64,000 bases of DNA from Letharia columbiana (Eukaryota > Ascomycota > Lecanoromycetes > Lecanorales > Parmeliaceae). Position 1 is the first letter of the stretch; each line of letters opens with the position of its first letter. Below the pieces are notes generated by a model that worked only from the letters and a program-made list of their open reading frames with translations, was not told the origin of the DNA and did not search any database. The DNA is taken from positions 408,001 through 472,000 of the forward strand of contig NW_023501069.1 in assembly GCF_014066305.1 (NCBI RefSeq). The letters are read 5' to 3'. The position numbers were made by a program, and so were the translations under genes. Below are positions 10,801 through 23,400 of this stretch, piece by piece.

Positions 10801-12626
10801 CGCTTGTCTCTGCTGTTGATGAGAGCTATAGAAGCTATGAAAGAGCATTGATTTGGGGGTTAGGAACTGATGAATTAAGGGATCGTTTCGGGAATGAGCT
10901 TGAGGGTGCTGCGGAAAGGGAGGCATGTTAATGGTTGTGATGGTGGTGTTGAAAAAACAGTCAACTCCGCCTCGGCTTTGCATGCTCTCGTCAAGTCAGT
11001 TCTTACCGTGATTCAGACAAGTCAAAAAAGAAAGAAAGAGAGATAGCTGATCCCATCAATATTCGTATCTCGGCCGCACAGCTTTATGGAACCGACTGAA
11101 ATATCAATATTTGCATACCTGAAGGAGAGCATTGCCTGTTCACGATGGGCCTGCGTTGTATCGCCGTCATCGCATGAAATCTTGATCTTTTTCAACGCTG
11201 TGACATTCGATCTGATCACCACCTTCAATCTTGCGGACAAGAACTGAGAGTTTACTCTTGCGTGGAGAGGGTCATGCGTATAGGGAAATTGAGCGTTGGT
11301 TCGCTGAACAGGATACTCCAAGTAAAGAAGTGGCTGACTTGGAGGAGAATAGGGATAACCTGCATCTCTCCCTCGACGATACGAAAACCGAGCTCGAACA
11401 CCATGGGCTTCTGAACCTTAATCTTGGTGACCAGATCGAGGACCTGACGAAACGATTCCAGCATTGGAAATATACCGCTCTCGCTCATTAACGTGCAACG
11501 AGCCATGTAGCTAATCTGTTATACCATCTTTTATTGCTATCGCTGTGGTGTTCGTGTCTAGATCTGTTGCTATCTGGGTTCTCATGTTCCTGAGTTCCTG
11601 CTTGGATTCCTCGAGTTGAAGTTTCAGATCATGGATTTCCAAAATACTGGGTTCCTTTTCCATAACAAATGGGAATTTTTGTCCGCAAATGGGACCATCG
11701 GTGTATCTTCAGTACCAGGAGGCGTTTACTTTTTCAAAACCCAACTTCGGAAGGCCTGCACTGCTTTTGCTCCTCTCGAAGGTCTGACGCTTGCTGTTAT
11801 AAATTTGCGTTGTCTTGAAATGCTGTTTCCAGCGGTTTCCATGGATAGCTGAGTCTAAAAAGAGCGTGGAAAAGTCGTGTAGAGAGACGAGAGGCCTACA
11901 ATTCCAGATGCCAGCGCTTTGAAGGAAGAACAATCACTTTCGGCACCGCTTAGAGAGTTGATGCTTGCTGCCAGGACGGCTCGATGGTTCAAGGGCATGC
12001 TGGAGCCGCTTGATGAAAAGTAATTTCCATCTCACGCATGGAGATGCCAAATATGACGTGAGAGATGACACTATGACTTCGTTGTGGACAGACCTGGGTG
12101 ATCATAAGGGTAGGATTTTATTTATTTAAGATGAGAAAAGGTGAAACATACCTAGTGCGTAGAGAATAAAAAGAGACTAGTTCTTGCTAGATATGAAAGT
12201 ACAATGGATGAAATGAAGTGCATGATTCTAGAGGAATATAACAAGCTGCCCGTCTTTTTCCTCAAAGTGCTACAGTAGCGAATGAACTGCCTCAAGAGGT
12301 TCTCTTCCAAGACGGACTTGCACACATGCAAAGCATAAGGTAGGTAGGGTTGAAGAGAAGCTTAATTCTTTTAGGTCAGGTGCGATGCTTTTCGAGCCAA
12401 AGTGTAAAGTAGAGTAAAGTAAGGTAGGTAATAATTCCCGACAAAAGACAAACAGACGGCTGTGCAGGTTTGAGCCCACTCGACCAGACGGCGGATGGCG
12501 CCAAGTTGAAACACTCGGTGCAATCCTGTCTCATGGGTACGGAAATTAAATTTGAACTTCATCAACAATCATGAACCACACTCCAAATCTTCCAAATCCC
12601 AAGCACCCGCGGTAGCTCGTAAATCA
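7824..12626. other. 4.8-kb region without a confident gene
   Basis: No open frame here shows a recognisable family or a convincing splice chain. Noted items: a triplicated ~18-bp unit near 10728-10785 (on the minus strand it would encode repeated TYVDG-like units); a coiled-coil-like open stretch on the plus strand at 11231-11491 (LEENRDNL, TKTELEHH); a coiled-coil-like stretch on the minus strand at about 11560-11640 (LQLEESKQEL); and a plus-strand open tail near 11905-12022. These may be one poorly resolved hypothetical gene or relics. Confidence 0.4.
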
Positions 12627-14589
12627 TCATTGAGCATTGTAGTACGTGGGAAACGTATCTGACCTCGCTCTCGGCCGAGCAATGTCTGACGCTGGCTGCC
12701 TGTTGGCACCAGTAGCGACTTCTTCTTCTCCCACGGTTCTCCGCTGAGCTTGAGCATCGGTCTCCGTGCTCATCTCTTGAGCCGATGAGCTCGACTTATT
12801 GTAGTACTGGTCGCTATGGCTGTAGGAGCGTTGGTCATACCGATTGACAGAAGCATCCTGGGAGAGCGAACTCTGCGATGGCGGACTCCCGGGTCGTTCC
12901 TCGCTTGTCTGATGAGGCGGTAATTGCTGTCCGTATGGATACCCCTGAGCGCACATCTGACTCCCGTGCCAGAAATTGGTGTCTGGACTCTGGTAGTAGG
13001 ACGATGGCCGATATCCAGAGCCGGAAGGGTAAAGCATATGGGACTGGTCGTAGGACAGAGTATTTTGCGATGATTGTTGAGAGATGCAGCGTTGGTCCAT
13101 CGCCATGCCACTCTCATGTGAGAGCCCGTCAGTAGTCTGAACTCTGCCGAAACGCTGGCCGTTTCGTGTTTGAAACTGGTTTCTGCTAAATTGTAGGGGA
13201 GGCAAGTTCTCATAACCATAGGTATTACTGGCGAGGGACGAACTCGAGGGTGAGGTAGTTGTAATTGATTGGCCACCTAGTTCCATCATGCTGTTCTGAT
13301 TGGAAGGCCGATCTAGGCGCTGAAAGGCAGAGGAACCTGCAGACAGACTGAGAGAGCGACCGAATGGATTCGTAAATTGAGGACTGGTGACAAGGGGGGA
13401 CTGCGTTGCAGAGAAATATGGACCTGAACGTTCAGATCCTTCGTTGATTGAAGAAACTGGGGATGGACCTGCGGAGCCTGTTGCAGAAACTGGCGACGGA
13501 GCGTGGTTGGTGAAGTTTGAATTCATGCTGCTTGACGCCGTGCTCAAGTGACCGATCCCAAGTCGCAGACTAGGTCTTTGACTCATGCCACCCCCGAGCA
13601 TCAAAGGCTCGGTCATAGTAGACGCGTACGAGAATCGAGGTTCTCTGAAAGAAGGCTGTAGCGTTTGGCTGAAGTCAAAATCCTCAGGAAGGGCTCTTGA
13701 CCTCCTCATCCGCTCTTGATCATCAGTTGTCAGTCGCCTGAGCTTCGCCCGCCTGCGAGCGTAAATCAGCAAGTCAAGTTTGCCAAAATGCTGTGAAGGA
13801 TGCCGTAAGAATATACCTGTTTTGAAACCATACTTGTACTTGGCGAGGATTCAATCCGGGAATGTCCCGTGATAGTCTCTCTCGCTGAGCTGCATCGGGA
13901 TGAGCGTGACGGGAGAATTCGCTCATGAGATATCGTGTTTGAGCGTGCGTCAACCTGTATATACCATTAGTGAACGTTCCCCGGTGTAATGTTGTTCATG
14001 CTGACCTAAAGCGCTTCATCTTGCGTTTCTCCGCCAATCGCTCGGCGCCCGATTTGACAGCCTCCTTCCCACCAGCGATGTCTTCCTCCTCTTCTGAGCC
14101 TGTAAACAGCTCATCACCCTCAGACTGATGTTCCGCTTCTGTCAACACTAGCTGCGGCGTTGGGTGAGAAGCCGCGCTAGACGCTCGCGTAGGCCTTTGC
14201 TTCAGGGTATCCTCCTTTCGCAAATGACATGACACTTGATCAGGTGAGGGGAGTTCGGGAGTTCTCAAGTTGGAGCCCACAGAGCTGTTGTCCTCGACCG
14301 TAGTGACTTGATGAAGACTCGATGAGTGAGGTGGAGTTCGTCCATCGCGTGGTGGATTCTCGTAGGACTGCGAAGGTGATCCTTTCTCGTCGCAGGCTTG
14401 TCGTCCATCCTCTGCCGATCTGAAGGTTGCACCACCAGTGGGACTGGGTAAGACACGGCGTGATGGCAGTCTAGTAGTGTACCGGCCATGTTCTCCAAGT
14501 GCAGGATACGCGTACATTGACGGTGATTCAGGTGGAGATGGAAGAACGTTTGCACATTTTCCGCCAAATAAACTAGCTTGGAGGTCCAT
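12627..14589 (-). CDS. Homeodomain transcription factor
   Basis: Three exons (14006-14589, 13817-13954, 12627-13752) sum to 1848 nt, 615 aa. The homeodomain sits near residues 190-245. It begins just before the first intron (KMKRFR), continues LTHAQTRYLM in exon 2, and has the recognition helix VQVWFQNRRAKL split by the second intron inside NRR. The upstream part has Pro/Ser-rich segments and an acidic stretch (GSEEEEDI) just before the homeodomain. The long C-terminal part is Ser/Gln/Tyr-rich and disordered, as in fungal developmental homeobox regulators. I chose the internal Met at 14589 (MDLQASLF) over one at 14679, because the former matches typical fungal starts; the frame is open to both. 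Its targets are unknown. A nuclear DNA-binding role follows from the domain. Confidence 0.9.
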
Positions 14590-17500
14590 TTTTGCTCGAC
14601 TACGGTCAGTGGTCTGCACCCAGCCCCTTATAGAGCGTCTGGAAATATGATCGAAATGAGTAACACAGATTTCCACCATCGAGGAACACGAGGAGCCAGC
14701 AACCGCAGTATTACTGCTTCACGCGAGTGGAGGATTAATGAATGGAGCCGCAGATCGGTACGGGAGTAGAAAAGGGTTGTGACGTGATACTGGTTCAAAC
14801 GTAAGGCGTACTCTCAATTAAGCTCAATACTCCGAAGACTTCCTCATATGGGGGCCTTGTTACTATGGATTTGACGGACTGTCATAAGAGGCCGAGAGAT
14901 GTGGCCAACAATCACAAGCTGAACCCTTTGGTGTTGGTGGGCGGCCGGACAAGAGCGGGATAGAGGGAAAGTACTGCGGCAGCTTGATTTTCAAGAGATA
15001 TGATATGCTCGATTGTAATGAAGAAGAATACGAAGCGTCACATTGACGGGCTCGACAATGCAGAAAGAGTATTGGCTCGTCCGTCTCCAAAGGAGAGATG
15101 CACGTGAGTGCCTGGGTGCCCGGGCCTCGATTCCTCAACACTAGCGGCGATGCGTTATCTGATGTGCTCCTTCTTAGAGCACGATTGGAACATGGGACTT
15201 CCAGAGCAGGTCAGGCTGAGAGAAGAATGATAGGACGAGATTTCGAGCAGAAGATGGGTGGCTGCAGTTGCTTTTGAAGTACCACAGTTTGATTTAAGTC
15301 ATGATTAGTTGAGACTGGTGGAGAAACGCCGTCAAGCCCTGCAATTGATGCGGGGGTCCTTGCAAGTTGATTTTAACTGGTTATGGCGATCTCCGTCATC
15401 CAGCTACAGCGTGAGCGCTATGCAGGCGTTCTTGAATCAGGTGTAGCTATAAGCTGTGAGAGCCTTGAAGTAGGACACTAAACATAGGATTGAACGATGC
15501 AAGGAACCTAAGAGTGGTACAGCGTGTTGGATTTGTTTATACCCCTGTTGGAGAAGAGCCCCAAGTTTCGCAACTGCGCTGTAGCCGCCCAAGTGGCGCG
15601 CGGGGCCCACGCTCCTCTCAATAACTATATCCGAATGCAAGTCGAAGATTTTGCTGCGGCCAGGCTGACCGTTACCCAATTCACCGCTCGACAGAGTGAT
15701 GGTGTGTAGGCCGGCCACGGGACACGGCAGCAAAATTAAGAACACCCACGCGCACTTCTTTCCACGGACCACGCCTACTTTCTCGAAGTTGAAGAGAAAT
15801 TGAATCTTTCAGAGAAAGTTTTCAAGACGTCTTTGACGTCTTAGATAGATGATTAGGTAATTTTGCCGAATGTGTGTTGCAAGTATTTCGCAGCAAGAAC
15901 CCTGTGAAAAGCGACCAAACACGCGCAGGGCAGAAACATGCGTCTCACCAAGAGAGTCATTCTTACACAAGATTGACGGACAACCAAGGAGCCTCTACCC
16001 GTCGTAGGCTTTCGATGAGTAACAGAATTGACGATGGCGGTTCCTTGCACATTATCTCGGGCCAATCGCCGTGCGGTATCTGCTAAGTTTTAGCTCGCGA
16101 CTCCATTCTAGTTGAGGCACTCAGCAGCGAAGAAGACAGCAGGGTTGATTCGAGCGGCTTCTGTCTACTGCACCAAACACTGAAGAATCAAATTTCGATC
16201 ATGGCAAAGCTCGCAGTAAGCTTTCTTGGTTCTTTAGTCCCCAAATGACAAGGACTGTCTCATCTCGTCAATGGGTCAATGATCCGACCCAAATTCCGTG
16301 AAACATAAGGTAGCAAGTTCCGGGTCCTTTCCGGCATGGACCAGGAGGCGAACGGCCACTTGCGTTTTTATCCTGGTAGTGGAAAAGTATTGCGACGGAT
16401 TGCTTGACTCAGATGTCGTATTCGCTAGCCAGAATGAGAATTCGAAGAATTCCATCCCCTCTTCACGCCTGTGGCCCGTCAGGTGGGAATTATTGTGTTG
16501 GACGAGCTGGCAGTGCAAGCGTTAGTTGATACAGGGCCATATTGAAGTCATGAACCTCCACAACCTTTCGGCATGAATCAAGTGGGTTCAACTCACCGAT
16601 GATTCCGAGACTAAGTGTGATCGCCCAATTTGCGGACTCACGTTCAGCGTGGATTGATCATTCACAAGTTCGACCATCATGAGTAAGAGGCAAAGGCAAT
16701 AATGTACAAGGTGATGTGACTGGGGCCCAGGCAAGGCGTATGTTCGAAGATGATAGGACATCTGACAGGGAGATGTGGCTAGGCGTAATTGGAGCCTTGG
16801 AGGTGGTTGTAGTCTGTAATTGCATCCATCCTGAGGCTCTGACCGCTTGACACGTGGAGAATTCACTATTGCGTGGCAGCGGTGCTTGATGATTCTGTGG
16901 CACTGCACATCATGCCGGTTAGCACGTAACCGGCGTCCCCCAGCCAAGGGAGCTGCCGGAATTAAAGTGCGAGTAAGTGGGAGGCTACTCCGCACGTCAA
17001 AAAGGATTATTGAAACGCACCATTTATGCGAGGATCTAGATCCAGACAAGCTTCCATCATCTTGATTCGACAATGAGAGAATGGCAAATGCAATGCAAAA
17101 CGATCCGAGCTTCGCATGCAGCATGCTTTCTTTCTCTGCGGCTGGGTAGGCCATCGACTTAGGGTCTGTTAGATTGTTTCGGGGCCGCTTTTGCGGCCTG
17201 CTCCCAGGCTTCTCGCACCCCTGCAACCCCTGGGCATTGCATGATGCAGTTTTTCGGACCGTAAAGTCTTACGGTCGTAGATTAGACTCATACTCTTGAC
17301 AAAGATCGTGGAATGGAATAGTGAAGTCACCCGACATGAGCTGCAGCGGAGCGGACTCAACTGCTGTTATTGGATTGGGGGAAGTAGGTCGGTTCTTTCC
17401 GCTAAACCAAAAAGGGCGCTATGTCTCACGGCAGTCGGGAACAATACAAGGCAATCAATGACCGACCAGGTGCAATGGGAGATTGGGATGAATGACTTCA

Positions 17501-17924
17501 GCATTTTCAGACTGGACATGGTGAGCCTGAGTTCCATCTCGGTGACCTGTGAAACTCGAGTTTCAACACCGCCGTCTCCAAACTTGCCGGGGTACGTGTG
17601 AGCAAATGATGAGCAAAGGGCACTAGGGGGAAGTGCAAAATTGGTGTAGGGAACCGACGACCTTTCGATTCCTCGATGCGACAGAAAACGAATTTGGCGG
17701 AGGCAAAGAAGATGTGAAGCAATCAAAAAACATTGCAGAGGATGAGAGTATATGAACAAGCAGCCTCATATTGCAGACCGAGTATGTTCTTATATCGATC
17801 GCAGCTCAATCTGCCGTCAGAGCGTTAATACTACGAATAAATGAGGGGCCACGCGTCAGTCCCTATAGAACGTGTACATTCGTATCGAACCGCCTGAACT
17901 TTGGGTATCTGTTTGGACATTCCT
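14590..17924. other. 3.3-kb region without a confident gene
   Basis: Several open frames of 60-210 codons lie on both strands (for example 16588-17226 minus), but none shows family-like composition, a splice chain or a recognisable motif. The homeobox gene's promoter and 5' leader should be in the first kilobase. Confidence 0.45.
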
Positions 17925-20141
17925 CTATTTGGCTGTCATCTCCAACGGCGCCTCCACTCCATTCTCGTCCACCATCTTCTGCTCTGTGCCATTCGATATA
18001 GATTCCTTGGTAGGCTGATCAGAAGTCTGCTCTGTCCCATCGACCTCCGTCTGCTCCTTGCTCTCTTCCTCTTCTGGCTGGAAAAGAGCTTGAAGATTAT
18101 TACCGTCATCTATTCTGTCGAAAAGGTTGAGTCTGCTCTTCGATGCGATGCGGAGCGTCCTCCACAGCTTGCTTGCCCTTGCATCTGTTGCCTGCTGCTT
18201 CTCTTCACCTGTTTTCGCCATCTCGATGTCAAAGTCGTCTTCCGCAATTGGCCCTCTGAACGACTCTGCTGTGGGTAATGTGTACCTGCGAATGATTGAG
18301 CGAGATCATCAGAATACGGCGACCATGTTCTTACCTTTCCGGGTCCTTCAGCTTCTCCATGCCATCGGTGTCGCCTCCGTCCAAAAGAAACTTGAGGTCT
18401 AGTGATCCCATGGGAGTCGCTCTGAGCCTCTTATTGGCACATGCTTTCTGCGTACCTTTTTCCGCCTCCGAGAACTCTTCAGCAGAAACTGGATCACGCT
18501 GTATGGGCGGGCAACCCTCCGCTTTCCAGTGCACCCAATTCTTGTCTCTTGACAAGACAGTATCCACCATGCGATAGTAAAATTTGCCTTCTGGGCCTTG
18601 TTGTAAATAGGTAGCTATCTCGCTTCTCATGCCTGTCGCCCATTTTGCCTGGGTTCGACGATTAGCGTGTGGAGTTTTGGTAGTTTGAAGATGCCACATA
18701 CGTTATCTTCGCTCAAGGCGTACGTATAGAGTACCGATTTGTTGGATGTGTGTTCGAGCTTCCTCTTGGCTTTTGTGGTAAGCGAAAGGAGGAAGTCGAT
18801 CAGAATCAAAGCCTGGACAAGGACATGGCGCCGGAAAGCAAGATCGCTGATCTGTATAAATTCAGCGAATGTGGACCGTGATGCAATTGAACACGTAGTT
18901 GTACCTCTAGGTCGAACAGGTCTCGACTGGTCAAGTACTTAGGATTGAAGCTACTTGACAATTCGTCTTCCTGGCCGTTGCGTTTTCTCTTCACGCCCCG
19001 CTTGCCATCATCGTGGAGCTTTGATATGCCTCTTGCCTGGAGATCCTGCTGCACTTCTTGAAATTTGACCAGCGTGATTGACAATCCCTTTCGAAAGTTC
19101 TCAAGGTTGATATCATCGAACAGTCTCGTTGGAGTTGAAAAATTCTCCTGCAAAGACCAGAATATAGGGTATAGCGTGTCCATGTCCGCCGGCTTTTCTC
19201 TTGCTTCCTCGTCCTCTGCATCGGATTTGACGGCTTTCGATGAATTTGCTGGGTGCTCTAGAGCAGCCTTAGCCTGCTCCATTGCAGCCTCAGTCTTGCC
19301 TGCAATTTTTTCCGTTTCTGTTCTTTCCTCGTTCTGATCAACCTCCATGCCATCGTCAAGATTCAACTCGGCCTTTGGCGGAAAATTTTCAAAAACCGTA
19401 ATATTCTCGACGTGGTATTCTCCCCTCAGATTGACCGAGCTCCTGTCTCCTAGCGGGAAGCTTTGAAAAAGAAATATGAACACTCTTCCGCAGAACACCG
19501 TGTCCTCAGCTCGTGAAAGTCGACGTAATAGCTCGTTGCACGCGCGTAGTATGATGAGGTTCTTCGCCTTGAAGTGTTTCGCAGTGATTCGTTCTCGTCG
19601 AGAATCAAGGTAGTCGAAGACGATCCTGCAACCATCGATGGTCTGTGTGTCGAGCAGCTCTTCGACGAGCCAGAAGAGCAAGCTGGGTTCACAGATCTCT
19701 GCGGACCATTAGCCATTGAGTCCGGAATAATCTTCTTCATCAGACCAACCTAGATCGGAGAGGATGGAGATGATATCCAGAAGATTCCACACTTCACCAA
19801 ACGGAGGTCCCTCAATTGATGTCGATGCCTTGATTTCTTAGCTATCGACTTAAATTGCTATTTCTTTATAGCCTCACCAGTAAAGCGTAGAAGATGTTAC
19901 GACATGCAGTCTCTATGGCTGCATAATCCTTATTGGTTGCTCCATTGTGTTTGCCGATTTTGTCAACACCACCTTCGAGTTCCTGAGTCGTTAATGCTGG
20001 CTCAACACCTCCGTCAGGCTTGACTTTCTGCGCTTTGGCCAGGAGTCCCCTTATCGCAGTGGTAAAATTGTGAACGGAGCTGATTCCGGCACTAGACATT
20101 TTGGACAGCTCACGCGAGTGCGTGGCTGAAGATGTTGTCAT
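17925..20141 (-). CDS. hpr1: THO complex subunit Hpr1/THOC1
   Basis: Six exons (19878-20141, 19750-19828, 18905-19698, 18702-18851, 18335-18648, 17925-18285) sum to 1962 nt, 653 aa. The recognisable THOC1 core runs NLLDIISILSDLE, LVEELLD, CNELLRRLSRAEDTVFCGR and the FQSFPLGDRSSVNLRGE block (around residues 100-210). A later part (DNWVHWKAEGC-like KNWVHWKAEGCP) is also typical. THO couples transcription elongation to mRNP assembly and export and limits R-loops. It acts in the nucleus with Tho2, Mft1 and Thp2 equivalents. The C-terminus is Glu/Thr-rich and likely disordered. Two introns near the 5' end are only 49 and 51 bp, and the splice choices there were fixed by protein continuity. The gene is divergent from Aquarius with 279 bp between start codons. 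Confidence 0.9.
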
Positions 20142-20420
20142 GAAAATCTCATTCTTGTGAACAAAGTGAAGTTGATGGGAGCACTGGCAGCAACCAATTG
20201 TTCCTGAGCGAGGCTCTGCGGGAGGATTATGAAACCGCTAACCGTAATCTCTTTTCAGCCCTATGGCAAAAGTTCAAGATTCCCACGCGACAAGAGTGTA
20301 ATTATTGTAGCTTTTCAATACTGAACAAAACGCGACCATCTAGGACTTCGGCTGGCGCAATGAAAAGTCAACTGCGTTTGGCTGTGTACCTTTAGCCAAT
20401 CCGCGAAGTCGAGCAGCGGT
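20142..20420. promoter_or_regulatory. Shared divergent promoter region of hpr1 and cwf11
   Basis: Only 279 bp separate the start codons of the two divergently oriented genes, so both core promoters and 5' leaders must lie here. No specific factor site is recognised. Confidence 0.6.
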
Positions 20421-23400
20421 ATGACGGAAGCGAGCGCGTGGAGAGGTGGAGACCAGCCGAGTGTCGGAGATCTTGAGAGCGACAATCATTGGGCTCAGCT
20501 CGCAAAGAAGCATTGGCCGAAAGCTGCCAAGTCGAAGAAATTAAAACCAGAAGTAATCAAGAAAGAGATCTGGGATGTACTAGAACAGGAGGCTTTCCAT
20601 TTTCGGAGTCTGCTCATGCTCGAAAATTTGCAGCTGCTGGAGAAGTACACGAGCCTTCCAACTATAGGCAGTGATTACTGACTGTTGCTTAGCTATCTAT
20701 GGCCTGGCTACACTGAAGCCTCAACAAATCACCACGTGCTTCTGATTGCCCTCCTCGTCACCGTGAAGAGCAGAGAGAATCTTCCCATATGGAGTATGCA
20801 GCCCAGTCTTGTTGGTGAATGGAAAAGGAAATGGCTAATGATTTCGAGATGCCTTCGCCGATGATGCTGAACGCTTCTCCTCCTTCTTCCGCCGTGTTCT
20901 ATCAATGACCCTTGATCCATCTCTGTCGGCGCCCGTTCGCACCCACTTACTCTCCTACCTCCTCAGCGCCTTTCAATCACTAGACAATGGTCTCTTACGC
21001 AAGGAATGTGCGCCGTTGGTGTCAATATCTATATGGCATAATCTTGCCTCAGAAGCAGCTCGAGAGCGGAAATTTGAGGAGCATGGCCAACTTCGAAAAG
21101 CGTGGAGGGCTGCTGCCAAAAAATACGAAGCTGCAGACGAAGGAGCAAAGGCAAGGTTACGGTTTGAACGCTCATGGCTCTACACTCTTCTGCTTGACTT
21201 TGTAGGTCGTTTGTATGGAGCGAGCGAAGGTGTGTTAATATGATGCCACCTAATACATTTGCTGACAGCTTGCCAGGCGATCTGGTATACTGCGAGAGGT
21301 TCCTCGAGTTCTTGACTGATCTCGAGAGTCAGTTGCCTACGAGGAGATATGTCAATACTCTGGTCAAAGATCTGAATCTCCTAGCTCTGATCAGAATGTC
21401 TCCAATGTTTAACACTCCAGACAACGGTCTCCTGCGTGACTTGTTCGCTCTCTTCCGTCATTTTGCGGATTTCCCCGTCGATGATAATACAGGCTCACAG
21501 CACTCCGAAGCTCAGTCATATGAGAGGCACTGTGAGAACCTGTCCCGGCTACAAAGGACTGCGCTCAGGCACTTCAAGGAGAAGCTGACAGTACTTGCTC
21601 TCTCGAATTATGGGGCTATCGATCAAAGAAAGGAGTTGGAAGAGCTCTTAACCCCGTTGGCGGATGCCGAGCTGGAAGAACTGTGCCTACTATTAGGGTT
21701 TCGGACGGCATACCCATCCGCAGCAGATGTACAAGTAAATCGAGAGCTCCTGATGGAGATTATACTATCCGCACATGAGAGAAGAAAGACTTTCCAAGAG
21801 ACGGTGAGAGATCTGAGTACACAGCCAACAGAGACAGAGCTTTACGAGCCTTCACTCCTACGCAATGAAGCCTATAATGGATCAAGGGCTCTAGCGATAC
21901 CTAAATTAAATCTTCAGTATCTCAGTGTTGGGGACTTCCTGTGGCGCTCTTTTATTCTCTATCGATGCGAGCAGTTCTTCGAGATCAGGAAGTATCTCGA
22001 GGATACCATCAAAAGACTACAACCAAGAGGGACTGGTTCAGCTGGCGGGGTCCACTTCGACGGCTTTTCGAAAATGGCCCTTCCTATCACAAAGCCTGCG
22101 TAAGTGCATCAATATAGGTTTCCGCCTTTGACCATGTGTTGATTGCCTAATAGGATATTGGAAGCTGCGCCAGCGAAGGTTGGGCATGACCAACCAGCGT
22201 ACGTCAGAGCTGAAATAACTCTCAACGTGAGCAAGTTGGCCGATACCGTTCGACACGACTGGGACGCTTTGCGACAAGGCGACGTTATCTACTTACTCAC
22301 AATCGAATCCACCGAAGCTTCACTCAACTTGACGAACGGCCATTCAAAGCAAAGTGGTGAGGAAGCGTCTGGACTCCTCGCTCTTCGAACCGCAGAGGTT
22401 GTGCAGTTGCTCGATGAGAATGGCCGGTCTATAAGAGAGCCAAGACCTGACCAAATGAACGGCTATGGGAGTAGACCACGCATTAGGAGGCTAATCGTCA
22501 ACCTGGACCCGTCAGCTTTTAAGGTGGATCTCGAGCTTAAAGAGAAAGGAAGACCGGATGTCTATGAGTCTCTCAATGTCATTGTTCGACGGAATCAGCG
22601 CGAGAATAATTTCAAGAAGATATTGGAGACTATACGAAGCCTTGCACTATCTGATGTGCCTGTTCCTGCGTGGCTGCAGGAAGTGTTCCTGGGATATGGC
22701 GATCCTGCCTCGGCAACCTATGCTCGGCTTTCAAATCAGCTCGAGGCAATCGATTTCCGCGACACTTTTGTTGACTGGCAGCACCTTTTGGATAGCTTTC
22801 CGGGCAAGGTAAAGCTATTGCGATTCTGTTGGCCGTTTCAGTCGCTAATGCATCCTGCAGACTGTTGAATCTGAAGACAAGAAGCTTAAGAGCTTTTCGC
22901 CTCCATATGTCCTCCGACACTCTACAATCTCAGCCACTGCTGTTCAACCTAGATCCTCGAAAAAGCGTCGACGTGACGATGCCGAGCCTGTGCAGCAGGC
23001 TTCACAGTCTGTCAAGGTATCCACATATCGGCCACTTGCCAGCGGACCATATCCAAGCGATGCACCGAGACATAACAGTGTCCGCTTCACTCCGGTCCAG
23101 GTCGAGGCGATTACGTCAGGCACTCAACCAGGTCTGACAGTTATAGTAGGCCCTCCGGGGACGGGCAAAACGGACGTGGCCACTCAAATCATCAACAACA
23201 TCTATCACGACTTTCCCTCACAACGAACCCTACTGATAGCACACAGTAATCAGGCACTGAATCAACTTTTCCAGAAGATAGTGAAGCTCGACATCGACGG
23301 ACGGCATTTGCTTCGGCTAGGTCAGGGAGAAGGAGACTTGGAGACAGCAGAGAGCTTCAGCAAGTACGGTCGAGTAGAATCTTTCCTTGACAACAGAGCC

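Noticed and set aside
16588..17226. 212-codon minus-strand frame
   Set aside because: Composition and lack of any conserved block look random; no promoter or splice context.
22630..22920. Minus-strand frame within the Aquarius gene
   Set aside because: Antisense shadow of helicase coding sequence.
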